From NCBI RefSeq assembly GCF_000508085.1, contig NZ_KI669560.1, forward strand, positions 464,219 through 528,218: DNA of 64,000 nt, written 5' to 3'. The stretch's first letter is position 1. Every line of letters starts with the position of its first letter. This DNA comes from Sediminibacterium sp. C3. Its GTDB lineage: Bacteria; Bacteroidota; Bacteroidia; Chitinophagales; Chitinophagaceae. Below are positions 14,850 through 23,839 of this stretch, piece by piece. A program made the translations under genes and the position numbers. The notes beneath the pieces are model-generated. The model was not told the DNA's origin. It saw nothing but the letters and a program-made list of their open reading frames with translations, and did no database searches.

Positions 14850-16322
14850 ATGGAAAAAAATGGAGCTGCTGCTTTGGCCGAAATCGTCTTCGGATCGGCC
14901 AATTCTGGGGAATCTAAGCGGATTCAGCAACTGGTTCGCAAGGGTCTGGCTTATAAAATTGCTCCCCGTGTTTACACCACCAATCTTGCGGATAATACAC
15001 ATGCCATTGTTCGCAGAAACTGGTTTCGGATTCTTGCCCATTTGTATCCGGGAGCCGTTTTAAGCCACCGCTCCGCCCTGGAATGCAAACCCACCCCGAA
15101 CGGTCATATTTTCCTTACTTATTTATACAACAAAGTGGTGGAACTGCCGGGATTAACCATCCACCTGTTCAAGGGTAAGGGCCCTATCCTGGACGACCAG
15201 CCCTTTTTCGAAAAGCTTTTTCGTTCTCAGGACGCCAGGGCTTTTCTGGAAAACTGCATGCCCATCCGAAAGTCGGAAGAAGCGGCAAAAACGCTAAAAT
15301 CCACCGAAATTGCCCAAAAACTGGCCGAAATTCATCAAATTCACTCCAATTCTGCCCTGATTCGGCTAAAAGAGCAGGCCCGGGTTTTAGCCCCCCTTCT
15401 CGGTTTAGAGAAGGAATTTAAGCAGTTGAGTCTACTAATTAATGAAGAAATCAATGATTCGCCTGACAAGGTAAAACGCCAAGCCGGTTTGCTGGAAAAC
15501 CTGCTGGGGAAACCCTTCCACCTGCCTACCATTCAAATCATGGAAGGCCTTTACCTGGCCCTGGCGGGAAAAAGTTTTCCCCTTTACACCGACCTGAACA
15601 CCGCTACGGTTACTTACCAGCACTTTGCTTTTTTTGAAACTTATTTCTCCCAGTACCTGGCTGGCAATGAATTTGAACTGGCCGAAGCCCGTCATATTAT
15701 TGAAACAGGTAGGGTGGTGGGTGGCAGAAAGGAAGACGGCGAAGATCTCCTGTTCAATTATCAGTTGGTGGCCAGCAAGAAAGAAATGGATTGCACCCCA
15801 AAATCAGGGGAGAACTTTCTGGCGATTCTGAAAAAACGCCATGCGCAGTTAATGGCTGCCCGGCCCAACAAGTACCCCGGTGAATTTAAAACCAGTAATA
15901 ATCCCTCCGGAATAACAGAATGGGTTCCCTGGGATATGATTGAAGGTACTTTACTAAAAGGCTTCGATTGGTATCTTCTTTTACAAGACCCTTTTGCAAA
16001 AGCCATTTACCTGCATTGTCTCATTTCAGAAGTGAAGCCTTTCTGGGACGGTAACGAAATCATGGCTTTGATGATGATGAATGCCGAACTGTCTTCGAGG
16101 AATCTTTCCAAAATCATCATACCTATTGTGTATGCCGATGAATACCACAGGTCCTTACAAGAAAATTCCCAACAAAGAGACTGTGAAGGTTACATTCAAT
16201 TGATGCTGAACATATATGCTTTTAGTGCTACTGTGTTGGGAAATACTAAAAATGAAATGGAGCGTTATTTACGTTCCTGTCATGCTTTCTATTTACCGAG
16301 TCAGGGTAAGCTTCGCTATTAA
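14850..16322 (+). CDS. AbiEi-like/Fic fusion protein with degenerate Fic motif
   Basis: A 490-aa protein. Residues 1-110 resemble the winged-helix start of AbiEi-type antitoxins (RIQQLVRKGLAYKIAPRVYT, and AVLSHRSALEC). The C-terminal half is a Fic fold: LHCLISEVKPFWDGNEIMAL (about 389-407) then MMMNAEL and IIIPIVYADEYHRSL. In active Fic proteins the loop reads HPFxxGNGRxxR; here it is KPFWDGNEIM, so the catalytic His is Lys396 and the GR is EI. AMP transfer by the usual mechanism is unlikely. Related AbiEi-Fic fusions with intact motifs exist. It may bind but not modify, or act as a regulator. Confidence 0.8.
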   Translation: MEKNGAAALAEIVFGSANSGESKRIQQLVRKGLAYKIAPRVYTTNLADNTHAIVRRNWFRILAHLYPGAVLSHRSALECKPTPNGHIFLTYLYNKVVELPGLTIHLFKGKGPILDDQPFFEKLFRSQDARAFLENCMPIRKSEEAAKTLKSTEIAQKLAEIHQIHSNSALIRLKEQARVLAPLLGLEKEFKQLSLLINEEINDSPDKVKRQAGLLENLLGKPFHLPTIQIMEGLYLALAGKSFPLYTDLNTATVTYQHFAFFETYFSQYLAGNEFELAEARHIIETGRVVGGRKEDGEDLLFNYQLVASKKEMDCTPKSGENFLAILKKRHAQLMAARPNKYPGEFKTSNNPSGITEWVPWDMIEGTLLKGFDWYLLLQDPFAKAIYLHCLISEVKPFWDGNEIMALMMMNAELSSRNLSKIIIPIVYADEYHRSLQENSQQRDCEGYIQLMLNIYAFSATVLGNTKNEMERYLRSCHAFYLPSQGKLRY

Positions 16323-16330
16323 TATAGTAG

Positions 16331-17155
16331 CTATTGATACACCCTCACATAATCCACAAACATTTTTTGTGGAAAAATGCTATCGTCTACACCCTTTGCT
16401 CCGCCCCAGTTTCCGCCTACTGCTATATTAATAAGCAAATGAAAACGTTGGTCAAATGGCCATTCATCTTTGCCCTTGCCTGTATTCTTAAACTCATTGC
16501 ATAACTGGTCGTCAACATAGAATCGAATTTTGGTTGCATCCCATTCTATACTGTACACATGAAAAGCGGTTGACAAATCTTTAAAATTCAGTCCCTTGGT
16601 TTTCTGGGTTCCCTTCATGCCATTGAAGGCATTGGTGTGAACAGTTGCCAAAACAGAGTCTGGCCAGTAACCCACGTTTTCCATGATATCTATTTCTCCG
16701 CTATGCGGCCATCCGCCATATTTAGCATCGGTAGGCAACATCCAGATAGCAGGCCACATGCCACGTCCGGCGGGCAGTTTGGCGCGAACTTCAATGCGTC
16801 CGTACTTCCAGTCTCCCTTGTTTTTGGTTACCATTCTTGCACTGGTGTATCGGGCTTCTCCCATTTTTTCCTGGTGGGCTTCCACTACCAGCATTCCATT
16901 TTCCTGGCGTACATTCCTGGTATTTTTATGCGTATAATATTGTAACTCATTGTTTCCCCATCCGCAAATTTTAGGACAACCCATGGCGGTATCATAGCCC
17001 CATTTCTTTGCATCCGGCAAACCCTTTCCATTGAACTCATCGGACCATACCAGTTTTTTAAAAGGCTGAGCCAAAGCGACATCTGCGCTCATAAAAAACG
17101 CAACTGATAGAACAGCGGCTTTAATCAATCTGTTGAAAGGAGAAAATGAATACAT
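16331..17155 (-). CDS. Secreted GH16 beta-glucanase (laminarinase-like)
   Basis: A 274-aa glycoside hydrolase family 16 protein with a signal peptide (about residues 1-30, ending ADVALAQ). The catalytic signature GEIDIMENVG places the nucleophile E154, D156 and acid/base E159. WSDEFNGKGLP near the start, GRGMWPAIWMLP before the active site and a C-terminal FVDYVRVYQ are family hallmarks. It probably hydrolyses beta-1,3 or mixed-linked glucans outside the inner membrane. It is a single-domain enzyme with no carbohydrate-binding module, convergent with the Fic fusion gene. Confidence 0.93.
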   Translation of the reverse strand: MYSFSPFNRLIKAAVLSVAFFMSADVALAQPFKKLVWSDEFNGKGLPDAKKWGYDTAMGCPKICGWGNNELQYYTHKNTRNVRQENGMLVVEAHQEKMGEARYTSARMVTKNKGDWKYGRIEVRAKLPAGRGMWPAIWMLPTDAKYGGWPHSGEIDIMENVGYWPDSVLATVHTNAFNGMKGTQKTKGLNFKDLSTAFHVYSIEWDATKIRFYVDDQLCNEFKNTGKGKDEWPFDQRFHLLINIAVGGNWGGAKGVDDSIFPQKMFVDYVRVYQ

Positions 17156-17188
17156 CCGGCTATATTTTATACCCTAAATCTAACTAAG

Positions 17189-17218
17189 TTTAAAATGATG
17201 GGCAAAGGATTATATTTG
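17189..17218 (+). promoter_or_regulatory. Predicted promoter of the DUF6526 gene
   Basis: TATATTTG at 17211-17218 matches the Bacteroidota -7 box, and TTTA at 17189-17192 lies 18 bp upstream at the -33 position (consensus TTTG). The start codon follows 16 bp after the -7 box. Confidence 0.5.
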
Positions 17219-17234
17219 AATCAAACAAACAACC

Positions 17235-17663
17235 ATGAAACAACAGAATTATAAAAACCATTCCCAACTGGTATTTGGCTGGCATGGAATTACCTTCTTT
17301 GCTATTCTTGCCTTATTAATCGGCTCCTTTGTAAACCTGAGTCATTCAGCACCAGAAAATATCTATTCCGCTTCTTTGATTTGTGTGATAGCCGTGATCT
17401 GTGGTTTCTTCTTTGCCTATATCCGCATTTTTGCATTGAAAGCACAGGACAGAGCCATCAGAGCCGAAGAGAATCTTCGCCACTTTGCTTTAACGGGAAA
17501 ATTATTACCTGCACAACTTCGCATAGGGCAAATCATTGCACTGCGTTTTGCATGCGACGAAGAGTTTCCTGCATTGGCCGCTAAAGCCGCTGCAGAAAAC
17601 CTGTCGAATAAAGAAATTAAATTGAGCATCCAGCACTGGAGAGCAGACTGGTATCGCGTTTAG
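17235..17663 (+). CDS. DUF6526 family membrane protein
   Basis: A 142-aa protein with two hydrophobic segments (about residues 15-36 and 46-70) and a soluble tail with KAQDRAIRAEENLRHFALTGK, LRIGQIIALRFACDEEFPAL and IQHWRADWYRV. This matches the DUF6526 family common in Bacteroidota. Its function is unknown. A good -7 box precedes it, and it converges with the DUF885 gene 3 bp away. Confidence 0.8.
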   Translation: MKQQNYKNHSQLVFGWHGITFFAILALLIGSFVNLSHSAPENIYSASLICVIAVICGFFFAYIRIFALKAQDRAIRAEENLRHFALTGKLLPAQLRIGQIIALRFACDEEFPALAAKAAAENLSNKEIKLSIQHWRADWYRV

Positions 17664-17666
17664 CTC

Positions 17667-19433
17667 CTACTGCTTTTCGTAAAAGCGCCAATTCGTAGCA
17701 AAATCTTCTGTGAGCGGCTGCTTGGTTAAAATGGCTCTTACCATTTCTACCGGCATAGCATTGAGTTTCATGACCTGGTCATGGAACTCTTTGTAGCTCA
17801 TTTTCTTCGTGTCTACCAATTCTTTTTTCAACGCATAAAACTGACGACCGCCGGTTAAGTAAGCCAGCTGATACAATGGAGGATATCCACCTGTAAAAGA
17901 TCTTCTTACTTCCCCTTCTGCATTCGCACGTTCGTGTCCTACTTTGTCTACCAAGAAATCAATACACTGTTGAGGGGTCCATTTGCTGGTATGATAATTC
18001 AAAGAGAAAATAATTCTGGCGCAACGGTGCATATGCCAGAACAACATGCCAATGCGGTCTTCCGGTGTTTTGGCAAACTGCAAATCCCATAAAATCAATT
18101 CCCAATAAAGTGCCCAGCCTTCGGACCAGAATGGCGTTCCAAAATTTCTATAGGTTCTGTTGCGCTGATTCACGAACTGCTGTAAATTGTGTCCGGCAAT
18201 TAATTCATGATGCACCACCGCTTTTGAAAAATGCGGATTGTTTCCGCGCATACTCATCATTTTATCCGGATAGGTCATGGTATTAGTGGGATAGGAAATC
18301 AAAATATCGGCACCGCCTAAAAAGAAGGGAGCTACCAGTTGTCTCTCCGGACTCATCATCATCATGCCCCAGGTTTCTTCTGCTAATGGAGGGATGGTAA
18401 TCAACTGATTTTTCTTTAAGAAGTCAATACTCTCATTGTATAATCTTAAAATCAGTTCTGGCTGCTTACCCTCAGGAACATATGTATTTTTCACTTTTTC
18501 CAATGCGGCTTTCCAGTCATTTCCAAAACCCATTTCTTTGGAAGCTTTCAGCATTTCAGCTTCGCACCAGGCAAATTCCTTATTGGCCACCTCAATTAAT
18601 TCTTCCGGTGTGTAAGGAATCATTTCATTCTTTAACTGTCTGATCAAAGACTCTCTTCCTGCTTGTACCCCCACGATTCCACTTTTGTCTGACGCTGTTA
18701 AACTACTATTGGCCTTGGCTTTAAACGCATTGGCATATGCGGTTAAACTTTCATCCAAAGTCTTTTGTGTAACCGGTACCCACCAGCTAAACAAAGGATC
18801 GTATCCATTGTAAAATTCAAAAATGCTTTGTACGGCATTGCGTGCATTGGTAATAGCAGCTGTTGCGGCAGCCACTTCATCCGGTTCAATGCTGCTTACT
18901 TTTTTCAATTGATCCTGTAATTGTTTTACCTCGGTTACAATATCATTCCAGTCTTTAGCTACTGCTTTGGCATCGGGTTGACCACCTCTTCTTCTTACTT
19001 GCTCCAGCGCATATATTTTATCCGTGAATCCAATCCACTGCTTTACTTTTTGCAGGTTGGCCGCATCCAGATTCAGCTGCTCTAATCGGCTTGCCAAATC
19101 CCGTTTGAATAAAATATAATCAGCTTTACATTCCTGAGAAAGATTTTTAAAATTTACAGCAGCCAATTGTGCCTGATACTCCTTAATTAACTTTTGCAGT
19201 CTTTCATTTTTCTCGGGGGATCCAATACTCCAGTCTGCACCACCGCCGCGGGCATTGTTCAGGGCCGGACTATAGTAGCGGTTCAGAACCCTGCTGTCCG
19301 CATTGAATCGCTGAATCAATGTGGGCATCTCCTGACAAGGAATCCATTCATTTGCTGAAACCTGCGCATGTGATGAAACGGGCATGGTAGCAGAAATGGC
19401 TGCCATTCCGAAAGCTAATAATATACTTTTCAT
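17667..19433 (-). CDS. DUF885 family secreted protein, putative metallopeptidase
   Basis: A 588-aa protein with a signal peptide (about residues 1-23). HHELIAGHNLQQF matches the DUF885 HELxxGHxxQ metal-binding signature, and FWSEGWALYWELIL supplies the downstream Glu, as in M1/M32-like zincin folds. DUF885 proteins are predicted carboxypeptidase- or aminopeptidase-like. It follows the hydroxyproline epimerase gene by 84 bp, so it may release hydroxyproline- or proline-containing peptides or simply be a neighbour. Confidence 0.85.
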   Translation of the reverse strand: MKSILLAFGMAAISATMPVSSHAQVSANEWIPCQEMPTLIQRFNADSRVLNRYYSPALNNARGGGADWSIGSPEKNERLQKLIKEYQAQLAAVNFKNLSQECKADYILFKRDLASRLEQLNLDAANLQKVKQWIGFTDKIYALEQVRRRGGQPDAKAVAKDWNDIVTEVKQLQDQLKKVSSIEPDEVAAATAAITNARNAVQSIFEFYNGYDPLFSWWVPVTQKTLDESLTAYANAFKAKANSSLTASDKSGIVGVQAGRESLIRQLKNEMIPYTPEELIEVANKEFAWCEAEMLKASKEMGFGNDWKAALEKVKNTYVPEGKQPELILRLYNESIDFLKKNQLITIPPLAEETWGMMMMSPERQLVAPFFLGGADILISYPTNTMTYPDKMMSMRGNNPHFSKAVVHHELIAGHNLQQFVNQRNRTYRNFGTPFWSEGWALYWELILWDLQFAKTPEDRIGMLFWHMHRCARIIFSLNYHTSKWTPQQCIDFLVDKVGHERANAEGEVRRSFTGGYPPLYQLAYLTGGRQFYALKKELVDTKKMSYKEFHDQVMKLNAMPVEMVRAILTKQPLTEDFATNWRFYEKQ

Positions 19434-19517
19434 AAATCGCTTTTACGGTGATGTGAATTTTATTTCTATAACTATTCTTTTATGATTGTTTCAATATTCA
19501 TGTATAATAACTACTTC

Positions 19518-20519
19518 TTAAATCACTTGAAACCCATGTGCATAAGGATCTTCGTCGTCAATAATAATGGTATTATATCCGGTAATTCTGGCCCATCCTT
19601 CTATACCAGGAATAATGGCAGGCTTTCCTGCTACAGTTGTAGTGCCTTCAATGGTACCATTGAAGATGGAACCAATAATACTTTCATGTACAAAAACATC
19701 TCCTTGTTTCAATAGGCCTTTTGTGTACCACTGCGCCATTCTAGCCGAAGTGCCCGTACCACAGGGAGAACGATCAATGGCTTTGTCTCCGTAAAAAACA
19801 GCATTGCGGGCTGTAGAACTTTCTTTCAAGGGTTTACCCGTCCATAGCAAATGGCTGAGTCCCTTAATATGTTCATTCTCCGGATGCACAAAAGAATAAT
19901 GCTCGTTCAAATATTTTCTGCATTCACGGCTCCAGCTGATCAGTTGATCAGCGGTATAATGTTCCAGTCCGGGAAAATTTTCCTGTGGATCTACAATAGC
20001 ATAAAAGTTTCCCCCATACGCAACATCCACATGAATCGTTCCTAATCCACTACACTCCACTTTTAAATCGGTGGCATATAAAAAAGCAGGTACATTGGTC
20101 AGCTTTACAGAATCTACTTTTTTTCCTGTTTGCTTGTATTCAATCAAGACCAGACCAGCCGGGGTTTCTATGCGAAGCTTACCCGGACCTTTCGGTTGTA
20201 CCAGTCCTTCTTCAATGGCAATCGTAATGGTACCAATGGTTCCGTGTCCGCACATAGGGAGGCAGCCACTGGTTTCAATGTATAAAACACCAATATCATT
20301 TTGCGGATTGGTGGGTGGATACAAAATACTTCCACTCATCATATCATGACCGCGGGGTTCAAACATCAGTCCCTTTCTGATCCAGTCGTATTCACGCAAA
20401 AAATGCAACCTTCTTTCCATCATGGAATTTCCTTCCAGTAATGGACCACCGCCTGCAACCAGCCTTACCGGATTGCCACAAGTATGTGCATCTATACAAA
20501 AGAATTTTTTATGCGCCAT
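19518..20519 (-). CDS. 4-hydroxyproline epimerase (proline racemase family)
   Basis: A 333-aa cofactor-independent epimerase. Both catalytic cysteines are present: C90 in MCGHGTIG and C253 in DRSPCGTGTSAR. Enzymes with Cys/Cys interconvert trans-4-hydroxy-L-proline and cis-4-hydroxy-D-proline; dehydratase relatives replace the first Cys. FCIDAHTCGNPVRLV at the N-terminus is the family start. It is cotranscribable with a ketoglutarate-semialdehyde-type dehydrogenase (54 bp upstream) and a DapA-family deaminase, which supports hydroxyproline rather than proline as substrate. Confidence 0.9.
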   Translation of the reverse strand: MAHKKFFCIDAHTCGNPVRLVAGGGPLLEGNSMMERRLHFLREYDWIRKGLMFEPRGHDMMSGSILYPPTNPQNDIGVLYIETSGCLPMCGHGTIGTITIAIEEGLVQPKGPGKLRIETPAGLVLIEYKQTGKKVDSVKLTNVPAFLYATDLKVECSGLGTIHVDVAYGGNFYAIVDPQENFPGLEHYTADQLISWSRECRKYLNEHYSFVHPENEHIKGLSHLLWTGKPLKESSTARNAVFYGDKAIDRSPCGTGTSARMAQWYTKGLLKQGDVFVHESIIGSIFNGTIEGTTTVAGKPAIIPGIEGWARITGYNTIIIDDEDPYAHGFQVI

Positions 20520-20573
20520 AGGGTTGATACTTTTTAAGAATAGCTATTATAAATCAACATTCGTTTTTTGAAA

Positions 20574-22124
20574 TCAGATTGTTTCAACCGCTGCCTTTGT
20601 TAAAATCCCATTGATCAATCTTAAAATACCTGCTTCATTTTCATTTCTCAAATACAAGGGCAGCAATGCATCCGGACAATCCTGATAACAAACCGGTCTG
20701 GCAAAACGACGGATGGCTTCAGGCCCAACCGAAGTGGTTCTTGCATCCGTGGTGGCGGGAAAAGGTCCACCGTGAACAATGGCATTACATACTTCCACAC
20801 CCGTAGGTACATTATTGAAAATCATTCTACCAACGGCTTGCTGTAAAGTATCAACCAGGCTTGCATTCTCTTTCAACTCCTGCTCATTGCCATAAATTGA
20901 ACCTGTTAATTGTCCTTCTAATGACGCAATGGCTGCAGCCATTTCTTTTTTGTCTTTACAAAGTACAAGCAAACTACAAGGACCAAATACTTCTCTTTGC
21001 AAAGCAGGCGTTGCCATAAAATGCGCAGCGTTTGTTTGCATTAATGCCGGCATAGCCTGATGGTATTCTTCTAAATTAAGTCCATCAACCAATACCTGAA
21101 TATTTTCCTGATTGGCCAGGCTGGTTTTGTCCTTATAATAAGCATGGCAGATGGTGGGATTCAGCATCGTTGCAGGTGCTACTGCTTTGAGTGCATTCTC
21201 TAATTCCCGCGCAAAAGTTTTTGTTTCGGCATTGTTTATTGCAAACAATAAACCAGGGCTGGTACAAAACTGTCCAACACCCAAACTGATAGAACCCGCC
21301 AGGGCATTCGCAATGGCTGTTGTTTTTTCAGCAAGTATCTGTGGCAATAATACAACCGGATTAATGCTACTCATTTCTGCATACACTGGTATCGGTGTTT
21401 TTCTTTTATGTGTAGCGGTGGTATACAATGCCATACCTGCTTTGTAGGATCCGGTAAATCCAATCGCTTTAATTCTCTCATCCATGGCCAGTTGCTGACC
21501 CAATACAGGCCCTGTTCCTACCAGTGTTGCAAACACTCCCTTGGGCATATTGGTTTTTTCGGCAGCTCGCATTACAGCTGTTGCTACCATTGCATTCGTA
21601 CCCAAATGAGATTCATGTGCTTTCACAATTACCGGACAACCCGCTGCCAATGCAGAAGCTGTATCACCACCCGCGGTTGAATAGGCGAAAGGAAAATTGC
21701 TGGCGCCAAATATCAATACAGGTCCAATGGGCTGCAGCATTCTTCTTAAATCGGCCCTGGGCAAGGGCTGTCGATCGGGCATGGCGGTATCAATCACTGC
21801 ATCACACCAGTTGCCTTCTCTCAACAATTTTGCATAGAGGTTCAATTGCTTGCAGGTTCTTCCTCTCTCACCCGTTAATCTGGCTAAGGGCAATGCCGTT
21901 TCTTCATGTGCTTTTTGCAACAAGGCATCGCCGCAGTTCATGATTTCTTCTGCAATGGCTTCTAAAAAAACAGCGCGTTCAATAAATGTTTTTTTGGCAA
22001 AGGGGATAAAAGCCGCCGATGCCTCCTGTAACGCTGCTTCTACTTCAGCAGGAGAACTGATGGCAAAGGTTTCAGAAAGAAATGCTTTTTGAAGCGTACT
22101 ATAGGATTGTAAATGGTTCAACAT
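20574..22124 (-). CDS. Aldehyde dehydrogenase, probable 2,5-dioxovalerate (alpha-ketoglutaric semialdehyde) dehydrogenase
   Basis: A 516-aa NAD(P)-dependent aldehyde dehydrogenase. The catalytic Cys is C287 (GVGQFCTSPG) and the general base E250 (VYAEMSSINPVV); the Rossmann part shows FGASNFPFAYSTAGGDTASALAAG (split across residues 139-162) and FTGSYKAG. The longer family member with GQFCT...NPV is typical of ketoglutarate semialdehyde dehydrogenases, which finish hydroxyproline or sugar-acid degradation by forming 2-oxoglutarate. Neighbouring epimerase and deaminase genes support this substrate. Confidence 0.88.
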   Translation of the reverse strand: MLNHLQSYSTLQKAFLSETFAISSPAEVEAALQEASAAFIPFAKKTFIERAVFLEAIAEEIMNCGDALLQKAHEETALPLARLTGERGRTCKQLNLYAKLLREGNWCDAVIDTAMPDRQPLPRADLRRMLQPIGPVLIFGASNFPFAYSTAGGDTASALAAGCPVIVKAHESHLGTNAMVATAVMRAAEKTNMPKGVFATLVGTGPVLGQQLAMDERIKAIGFTGSYKAGMALYTTATHKRKTPIPVYAEMSSINPVVLLPQILAEKTTAIANALAGSISLGVGQFCTSPGLLFAINNAETKTFARELENALKAVAPATMLNPTICHAYYKDKTSLANQENIQVLVDGLNLEEYHQAMPALMQTNAAHFMATPALQREVFGPCSLLVLCKDKKEMAAAIASLEGQLTGSIYGNEQELKENASLVDTLQQAVGRMIFNNVPTGVEVCNAIVHGGPFPATTDARTTSVGPEAIRRFARPVCYQDCPDALLPLYLRNENEAGILRLINGILTKAAVETI

Positions 22125-22166
22125 GACTTAATGGAAATACAGGCTTTCTGTAAATTTTTTAAATAA

Positions 22167-23090
22167 TTACTGCGGAAGTGATAAATAATCCGGCAACTGA
22201 GGTCTGCAGGCCAATGCATCTTCCACAATCTTGGTTACGCGATACAACTCTTCTTCCTGTAATGGCAATCTGGGTGCCCTAACATGTGGAGAGCCAATAT
22301 CGGTAAGGGTTGCAGCTACTTTAATATACTGCACCAGCTTGGGATGAATATCCAGTTCCAGCACCGGTAAAAACCAGCGATAAATGCTCAGCGCCTCCGC
22401 TAACCGGCCAGCTTTAATCAACCTGTATATGGAAACTGTTTCTCTGGGAAATGCATCCACCAGACCCGCAATCCAGCCATCAGCTCCCAAACAGAGTTCT
22501 TCCAATGCCAGGGTATCTACCCCACATAATATTTTAAACCGATCTCCAAACCTGTTTTTCATACGCGTTACATTCGATACATCACGCGTAGATTCTTTTA
22601 CGGCCTGAATATTTTCGCAGGCTGCCAGTGAAGCAAACATGTCTAATGTTACTTCAATTTTATAATCCACCGGATTATTATAAATCATGATAGACTTGGA
22701 TGTTGCATTGGCTACTGCTTTAAAATAAGTAACCGTTTCTTCATCATCCGATTTGTATCGCATAGGAGGTAAAAGCATAAAACCATCGGCACCTGCATCT
22801 GTTGCAGCTTTTGCAAAAGCAACAGCAGCTTTGGTGGTTGATTCAGCAATATTTACAATCACCGGAAACCCATCACCTACTTCGTTCTTGGCAATTTGTA
22901 ACAACTGAATCTTCTCTTCATTCATCAAGGTACTGGCTTCTCCAAGCGATCCGCCAATTATCACCCCATCAACACCCGCGTCTATCTGCGCACGTAGGTT
23001 CTTAATAAATAAAGCTTCATCTAAAGTTTCGTCTGCATGAAAGGGGGTTAGTAAAGCAGGATATACTCCTTTCCATTCCGGGTTGGCCAT
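22167..23090 (-). CDS. DapA-family lyase, probable 1-pyrroline-4-hydroxy-2-carboxylate deaminase
   Basis: A 307-aa dihydrodipicolinate-synthase-family TIM barrel. GGSLGEASTL and YNNPVDYK (substrate-binding loop) and AVKEST, with the Schiff-base Lys, are visible. Flanked by a hydroxyproline epimerase and a ketoglutarate semialdehyde dehydrogenase, it most likely deaminates pyrroline-hydroxycarboxylate to the semialdehyde. I chose the ATG at 23090 (MANPEWKG); the open frame extends 12 codons further upstream (MFWLNWLF...), but that part is not conserved. Another aldolase or lyase activity remains possible. Confidence 0.85.
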   Translation of the reverse strand: MANPEWKGVYPALLTPFHADETLDEALFIKNLRAQIDAGVDGVIIGGSLGEASTLMNEEKIQLLQIAKNEVGDGFPVIVNIAESTTKAAVAFAKAATDAGADGFMLLPPMRYKSDDEETVTYFKAVANATSKSIMIYNNPVDYKIEVTLDMFASLAACENIQAVKESTRDVSNVTRMKNRFGDRFKILCGVDTLALEELCLGADGWIAGLVDAFPRETVSIYRLIKAGRLAEALSIYRWFLPVLELDIHPKLVQYIKVAATLTDIGSPHVRAPRLPLQEEELYRVTKIVEDALACRPQLPDYLSLPQ

Positions 23091-23133
23091 TGTTAAATAT
23101 TTAAACAACCAATTTAACCAAAACAAATGGATT

Positions 23134-23787
23134 TTAGGGTATTAAATGCATGAGTGTAGTGTAGTCTTTTGTGTAGGCGATAATATTATTGTATGCACTA
23201 AATTCTTCTTCTGAATGCATGGTGGTTATAGCAACGGCTTTCATTCCGGCATTCACTGCCGCTTCAACCCCTTTGGGCGCATCTTCAAATACAATGCAAT
23301 TTTCTGGAGCAACTCCCAGCTCGGCGGCACCTTTTAAAAACACATCCGGATTGGGCTTACTTACCGGCACATCAAATGCACTAACCACACTGGAAAAATA
23401 GGTTCTTATATCCAGGCCATCCAACACAAAATCAATATTGAATGGAATGGCTGCAGATCCAATGCCCATGGGTATTCCAGCCAAACGGGCAGCTGCCAGA
23501 AAGTCTAGTAATCCGGGAAGGGGTTGCATATCGGGTCGGTAGATTTCCTGGTATTTTCTTTCCTTAGCCATTTCAATTTCATGCACTTGCTCCGGACTAA
23601 AATGACCCTTTCCAAATACGCGATCGAGTAACTCTGAATTCTTCCCATACATCTGGGCAGCTACTTCCTCAAAACTCATATTGGCACCCAGTTCATTCAC
23701 CAATACATGGTGCCACACTTTTTTGTGGTAGGCCATATCATCTACAATAGTTCCGTTCAAGTCAAATAGAAATGCAGTGGATGCCAT
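23134..23787 (-). CDS. HAD superfamily hydrolase (phosphoglucomutase/phosphatase-like)
   Basis: A 217-aa HAD protein with a helical cap after motif I. Motif I is FLFDLNGTIVDD: the nucleophile Asp is present, but the acid/base Asp two residues on is Asn. Motif II Ser (GIGSAAIP), motif III Lys (VSKPNPDVF) and motif IV FEDAPKGVEAA are intact. Likely substrates are sugar phosphates or similar metabolites; the D-to-N change may slow or alter catalysis. It lies 43 bp upstream of the DapA-like gene and could be the first gene of that operon. Confidence 0.82.
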   Translation of the reverse strand: MASTAFLFDLNGTIVDDMAYHKKVWHHVLVNELGANMSFEEVAAQMYGKNSELLDRVFGKGHFSPEQVHEIEMAKERKYQEIYRPDMQPLPGLLDFLAAARLAGIPMGIGSAAIPFNIDFVLDGLDIRTYFSSVVSAFDVPVSKPNPDVFLKGAAELGVAPENCIVFEDAPKGVEAAVNAGMKAVAITTMHSEEEFSAYNNIIAYTKDYTTLMHLIP

Positions 23788-23839
23788 GAAATTTATATTT
23801 CCGGCGAAGGTATAAAAAGGAAACTACTTGTTAATACTG

